This document shows, piece after piece, positions 59,600 to 64,000 of a stretch of DNA of 64,000 bases. The notes under the pieces are model-generated. The model searched no databases and was not told the origin of the DNA. It saw only the letters and a list, made by a program, of their open reading frames with translations. Within the stretch, counting starts at the first letter, position 1. Each line of letters opens with the position of its first letter. This DNA comes from Heterobilharzia americana (Eukaryota > Platyhelminthes > Trematoda > Strigeidida > Schistosomatidae): positions 71,914,678 to 71,978,677 of the forward strand of contig OX104134.1 in assembly GCA_944470555.2 (NCBI GenBank), read 5' to 3'. Both the position numbers and the translations under genes were made by a program.

Positions 59600-62500
59600 A
59601 TCTGAGTTAATTGGAGTCTTCCCGGCCGATAGCTGCTACCTTGACGTTGTGGTCGGGCTTGCATATCACAATGACCCAACGAGCTATGCTGGTGGAACAC
59701 TTGTTCCCTTGAGGTCCTACCCTACCAGAAGGGTGTGTTGGAAATTGGTTAGACGAAAAGCAGTTACCGTTGTGGTGTAAATTGCTACACTATGATAGGG
59801 GTTTGGGGGCGAAGTCACACTGCTGCTAGTTGGATGGGGTGTGACAGCAGTAAGGTGTTTCCCTTAGATGACCAGCAGTGCCACGCTGATGCTGCCTTCT
59901 CAATGGAAGGAGGCGGTTTAAAGAAGGTCGACCCCAAAAATAACACACTCCACCATGCCCCACGGTCTGCTGGGCCGGCGGTGTTGGTTCATTTGTCGTT
60001 TGTTTTCCACCATCCGGTCCCAAACAACAAAAGTTCAGAATAATCATACACAAAAGGCTAGGTGTGACAGTCCTCAAGCAGATGTCGGATGGACTCTGCG
60101 GCCACACAAATCTCTTTCAGGTACTTTAAGAAGCATTAACCTTCCACGGTATGGGCAGTCGGAAAGTGTCAACCACCCTCACAACTCTGTCTGCACTCAG
60201 TTTTCCTCAGACTGCTATCCATCTCCCTCTTCATTGCCTCCTAACCTTCCTTCACGTCTCTCAATTAACAGTACTACACCATATTTAATTTCTAGTTCTT
60301 TAGCCTTTGACAACGATTTGAGTTCACAGAACAGCATCCTTGGTCTCCTTAAACCACACTCCAAATTACATATTGAAGCCTTCAATGTCCGCACCCTCCG
60401 TCAAATTGGTTAACAGGCTTCATCGGCGAAGACTGTAGCAGCTCGGGGCATGGATGTGTGCTGTGTTTATGAGACACGCATACAGGACCGAAGTGCGGTT
60501 ATTCACCTAACATCTCCTGACCAACATGGCGAATCCGGAAAATTCACCTTTCGAGTTTCAGGAGATCCGATCGCTAGCTCTCGCGGTCTTGCAGGTGTAG
60601 TCATAGCATTAAGCACTAGGGCAGAAACCTCACTAGTAGACTGGATCCCAGTTGATAGTCGCCTCTGCACTCTGAGGCTGAACGGTACGGTGAGAACTAA
60701 AAGGAACAGTGAGACTCGCCGTTGTCTCTTTGTAATCTCTGCTTACGCACCCACTGACTACAGTTCAGAAGAAGTGAAAGACGAGTTCTACCGTAAACTA
60801 TCTAGCCTCCTCTCGAAAGCCAAACGTTCGGACGTGGTGGTTGTTGCACGTGATTTGAATGCACAAGTGGGTAGACTGAGTGAGGCAGAAAGGTACTTAG
60901 GTGGCACTTTCTGAGTCCCAGCTGATTACCTACTACAACTGTGCTCAGATAATCGCCTATTTTTGGCCAGAACTAATTTCAGGCATAAGGAAAGACACTG
61001 CCTGATGTGACGTCCACCGAGCTCAACCCAGAGATGGACACGGATAGACCACATTGCTATTAGCCATCGCTAGAGAGGGTCGGTGGAAGACTGCCACTCC
61101 TTCTGTAGTACATGTTTAGATAGCGACCACACATTGGTCTGAGCCCGTATATGTCTGCGTCTCGATGGACGTAGGAAAAATTTGGCAGTGAAACCACTAC
61201 AGAGTGCTGCTGGACAAAGAAAACACCAAAGCCGTGTTCAGTGAGAAGTTGGCTAGGTAGTTATCGGAACAGAAGACTATCACTCATCCAGAGGATGCTT
61301 GGTGCTACTCCAGTCTGGTGTAAAAGCAGCGTTGAAGACCGTAGCTGACTCCAAAATAGTGGCTAAAAGAGCCATTGGATATCAGCAGCTTCTTCCTAAC
61401 TAATGGATGCACGTGAACGCATCCGTGCGTGCAAGCTCTGAGTACACTGAGGAGCTGGCACAGCTTAAAAGTAGACTGAGAAAAGTCTACGCAACGACCA
61501 CGAACAGTGGTGGGCAGTGGAGGCTAAAGGGATGGAAAAGACATCAGCCGTTGGCAACAGTAGATAGTTATTTAGACTTATTAAGGAAACTGGGGAAAAA
61601 AGGTCGACTGCGGTTGGTGAGGCTATAGCGGTTCACCCACAGGGAGACGACTGGAACAATGTGTAGAACACTTCGAGGAGTAGTTTAACTGTCCTCCAGC
61701 CACCATTGCGTTGCCCACTATCCAGTCGGATCCTGAATGCAACATTGAGATAAGCCCCCAACACTAGCAGAAGTTGAGGGAGCAGTAGATAACCTGAAAA
61801 GAGGAGGGGCAGCAGGACCAGACGGACTACCTGCTGAGGTATACAAGGATGGTGGTAGAGTGCTCTTAGTCAGGTTAACGTAAGTGTTAGCTAGTATATG
61901 GGGATCGAATACGATCTCCTCTGACTGGTCTAAGTCACTGATTATCCCAGTCTTCAAGAGAGGCGAGAAGTCCTCTTGTGATAATCACAGAGGAATCAGC
62001 CTGACGAACATAGTGTCCAAGATCCTAGGTTCTATAATTCTTCGTCGCCTGAGTGCAGCTCGGGAGCAACAAGCCCGCGAAAACCAAGTAGGCAGGCTTT
62101 AGACCTGGCCACGGGTGTACCGACCAAATATTCACACTGCTCCAGATCCTGGGACACAGACACGCTTCCCGACGCTCAACACTAACTGTATTTCTCGATG
62201 TGAAGGCGGCATTTGACTCCGTTGATCGAGAAGTCTTATAGCAATGTCTCTCACTGGAAGGCGTGCCGAGGAAATACATCACTTTATTGAAGGCTCTCTA
62301 CTCGAACACTTGTGGGGTGTTAGAACCTATGATGAGATATCGGGTGAGGTGTACTCATCGAGTGGTGTCCGTCAAGGATGCCCACTGTCTCCATTCTTGT
62401 TCAATTTTATCATAGATATCCTTATGGAGGTTTCCGTCTCGTCGCCTGATTGCACAGTCGTTGACCTAATCGGTGGAGAATTTTCGTTAAACGTAGAATA

Positions 62501-63520
62501 TTCAGATGACATAGTCCTGTTAGGTGAAGACGTTGATAAGATGCAGAGTCTTCTGAACACTTTACTTTCAGTGGCAATTTGAGAATGTTTTGGATGCGTT
62601 TCTCACTATCCAAATGCAAATTGTTGCTCCAGGATGGCCCTCAACGGTGCCCCACCGCAGTTAACAATAGAGAGTGAAGTAATTGAGTGTGTCGACCACT
62701 TCACTCACCTGGGAAGTAGGATGAGCCCTACCCTAGTGGGTCAGTGGGCGGTGAGATCTTTGCACAGATACAAAAGGCTCGGTTAGCTTTCACCAACTTA
62801 CGCCGTCATATCCCATTGTCTATTATGGGTCGCGTGTACTGCACAGCAGTCCTGTCTGTTCTACTGTATGGCTGTGGAATGTGGCCATTGAAGGTAGAAT
62901 ACATGAGAAGGCTTCAGGTGTTTGACCACCGTTGCCTTCGCAGCATAGGTCGTATTCCATGGTGTCACCACTTGAGTAACGCAGAAGTCAGGCTCAGGAG
63001 TAGAGTTTTAGGGAGGAGAGGTAAGTCAGTTGACGAGGTTATGAAACTTCATTGACTGAGATGGTTGGGACGTGTGTTATGTATGCCTAGTCACCGATCG
63101 CGTCGTCACACAGTGTTGGCTGAAGTAGGTCCAGACTGGAAAAAGGCCCGAGATGGCCAGACTAAAACATGGCACCAGTGTGTTAAGTCTCTGACTGTTG
63201 GTTTGAGTCATGTGGCGAGATGCAGACTAGCCGGTCGGGGTTCACGGGACAAAAGAAGCCAGTGGTTGGAGACTCTATGTGATATGGCTGAGAACCGATA
63301 TCAGTGGCGCAGATATATACATACATTATCCTCACTTTTGCATTATACCGAATCTCACCATTTTTTCATTCTTCCTTTCTTTCTTCTCGTACTTTATATC
63401 TCTTCTGACTGAATTTCCTTATCTTTATCTTGCAGTTCACTGCTTTTTTACTTGATGTACTGATATGAGTTGTGGCAACTCGGACCGTTAAGCAGTAATA
63501 CCTGATCCTATATTGATCTG
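59600..63520 (+). mobile_element. RTE-like LINE family F2, nearly full-length, inactive
   Basis: The best F2 copy. The 5' region starts near 59625 (gatagctgctaccttgacg). A frame from 59955 runs through FNVRTLRQIG to a TAA at 60411-60413, then continues from 60414 with VYETRIQDRS, LFVISAYAPTD and VVVARDLNAQVG (an Arg replaces the Gly of the GDFN-type motif) to a TGA near 60912. The linker is at 61400-61630. RT blocks: SDWSKSLIIPVFKRGEKSS (near 61920), SLTNIVSKILGS, FRPGHGCTDQIF (near 62100), FLDVKAAFDSVDREVL (near 62190), SSGVRQGCPLSPFLFNF (near 62360) and the catalytic YSDD at 62499-62510. The C-terminus follows (VYCTAVLSVLLYGC, FDHRCLRSIGRI, RWLGRVLCMPSH, TWHQCVKSL, QWLETLCDM, RYQWRR) and stops near 63410. 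The conserved 3' motif is at 63480-63502. About eight stops or frameshifts remain. Confidence 0.9.
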
Positions 63521-63635
63521 GATGCATGAATAATTGTGGTCCTAAATGTCGTAGAAATGTTAAAATGTGACGCTTTTGGCTTTTTTACTTGCTTTTTGTA
63601 TATTTATATGATTATGATGTATGAAAACTTTGCCT

Positions 63636-64000
63636 GGTTGACTAGTTCACTGGTTACTAGCCGGTCCTAAGCCTGGATAAATAGGGAGGGCATAGGGCTA
63701 GCAATCCTGCCGCGTAAAACCAATCTAACCGCTAAAGAAACTTCAAAGCACGAAGGAAATATAAAAAATAAAATTAAACTTATTCGTCACTGGAATTGGA
63801 GAGACGAAATGACGCCGGTTGGTGAAAGCCTTCGGGAAGCCAATTAGCCGATGTGTCTTTGCTTCCCTCGATGAAAAAAAAGTATGGATGGGGACATGAA
63901 ATGTCCGAACGATGTTTGAGGCTGGCTGGAAGGCTGCCCGGATTGCGAAAGTGATGAGAAGGTATGTTATAGAAGTGCTTGGAATCTGCGAAAGTAGATG
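63636..64000 (+). mobile_element. RTE-like LINE family F1, 5' end, runs off the window
   Basis: Matches the reverse complement of 4720-4355: gttgactagtt, actagccggtcctaagcc, gaaacttcaaagcac, gaaatgacgccggtt, gccttcgggaagccaatta. The endonuclease starts with NVRTMFEAGWKAARIAKVM and VLGICESR, the usual RTE opening. The Trp codon of the GTWNVRTM motif is a TGA at 63897-63899, so this copy is already interrupted at its first motif. It lies about 115 bases downstream of the F2 3' end. The rest of the element lies outside the window. Confidence 0.88.

Noticed and set aside
1..64000. Bacterial or phage systems, CRISPR arrays, operons
   Set aside because: No regularly spaced repeats, no ribosome-binding-site-led gene strings; introns, LINEs and SINEs show that this is an animal genome.

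Overview
This is a eukaryotic, repeat-dominated window. The organism is most likely a schistosomatid blood fluke. This rests on three observations: non-LTR retrotransposons of the two RTE-like types and the CR1-like type common in schistosome genomes, tRNA-headed SINEs resembling the schistosome Sm-alpha family, and one well-supported host gene split by introns of only 30-50 nt, a known schistosome habit. The species cannot be fixed from sequence alone. Nothing bacterial was seen: no operons, no long ORFs, no CRISPR.

Layout. Positions 1-15626 hold two nearly identical copies (1-7623 and 8004-15626, offset 8003) of a segment that carries a decayed RTE-type LINE, here called family F1, on the minus strand. 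The 380-base stretch 7624-8003 occurs once. From 15627 to 23458 I recognise nothing. A third, 5'-truncated F1 copy lies on the plus strand at 23459-24535. A minus-strand CR1 endonuclease fragment (about 25800-26600) abuts a nearly complete but broken plus-strand CR1 element (about 26620-29790). A possible last exon of a host gene follows at 29898-30035. The stretch 30-37 kb holds an unclassified repeat seen twice (R2), an unrecognised region, and two possible minus-strand exons (33480-33902).

From 37.3 kb to the right end the window is dominated by a second RTE-like family, F2, with at least eight copies or fragments. One long minus-strand F2 copy (37500-40505) has a SINE inserted in it. Between F2 copies sits the only gene I can name, METTL2 (41499-42644, eight exons, 290 aa), a tRNA 3-methylcytidine methyltransferase. 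A Penelope-like element remnant joined to an F1 fragment lies at 47030-48165, a 485-base assembly gap at 50065-50549, and a second SINE at 54185-54352. The end of the window holds four stacked F2 copies, including a nearly full-length one (about 59600-63520), then the 5' end of another F1 element that runs off the window.

How things relate. The mobile elements are dead or dying: every LINE reading frame has stops or frameshifts. METTL2 looks intact. Its 5' end faces the 5' end of a minus-strand F2 element, so element-derived sequence lies within about 350 bases of its start. No new multi-gene system was found. The points most worth checking are the 8-kb duplication, the micro-introns of METTL2, the LINE 5'-UTR subrepeats, and the two sets of orphan exons.
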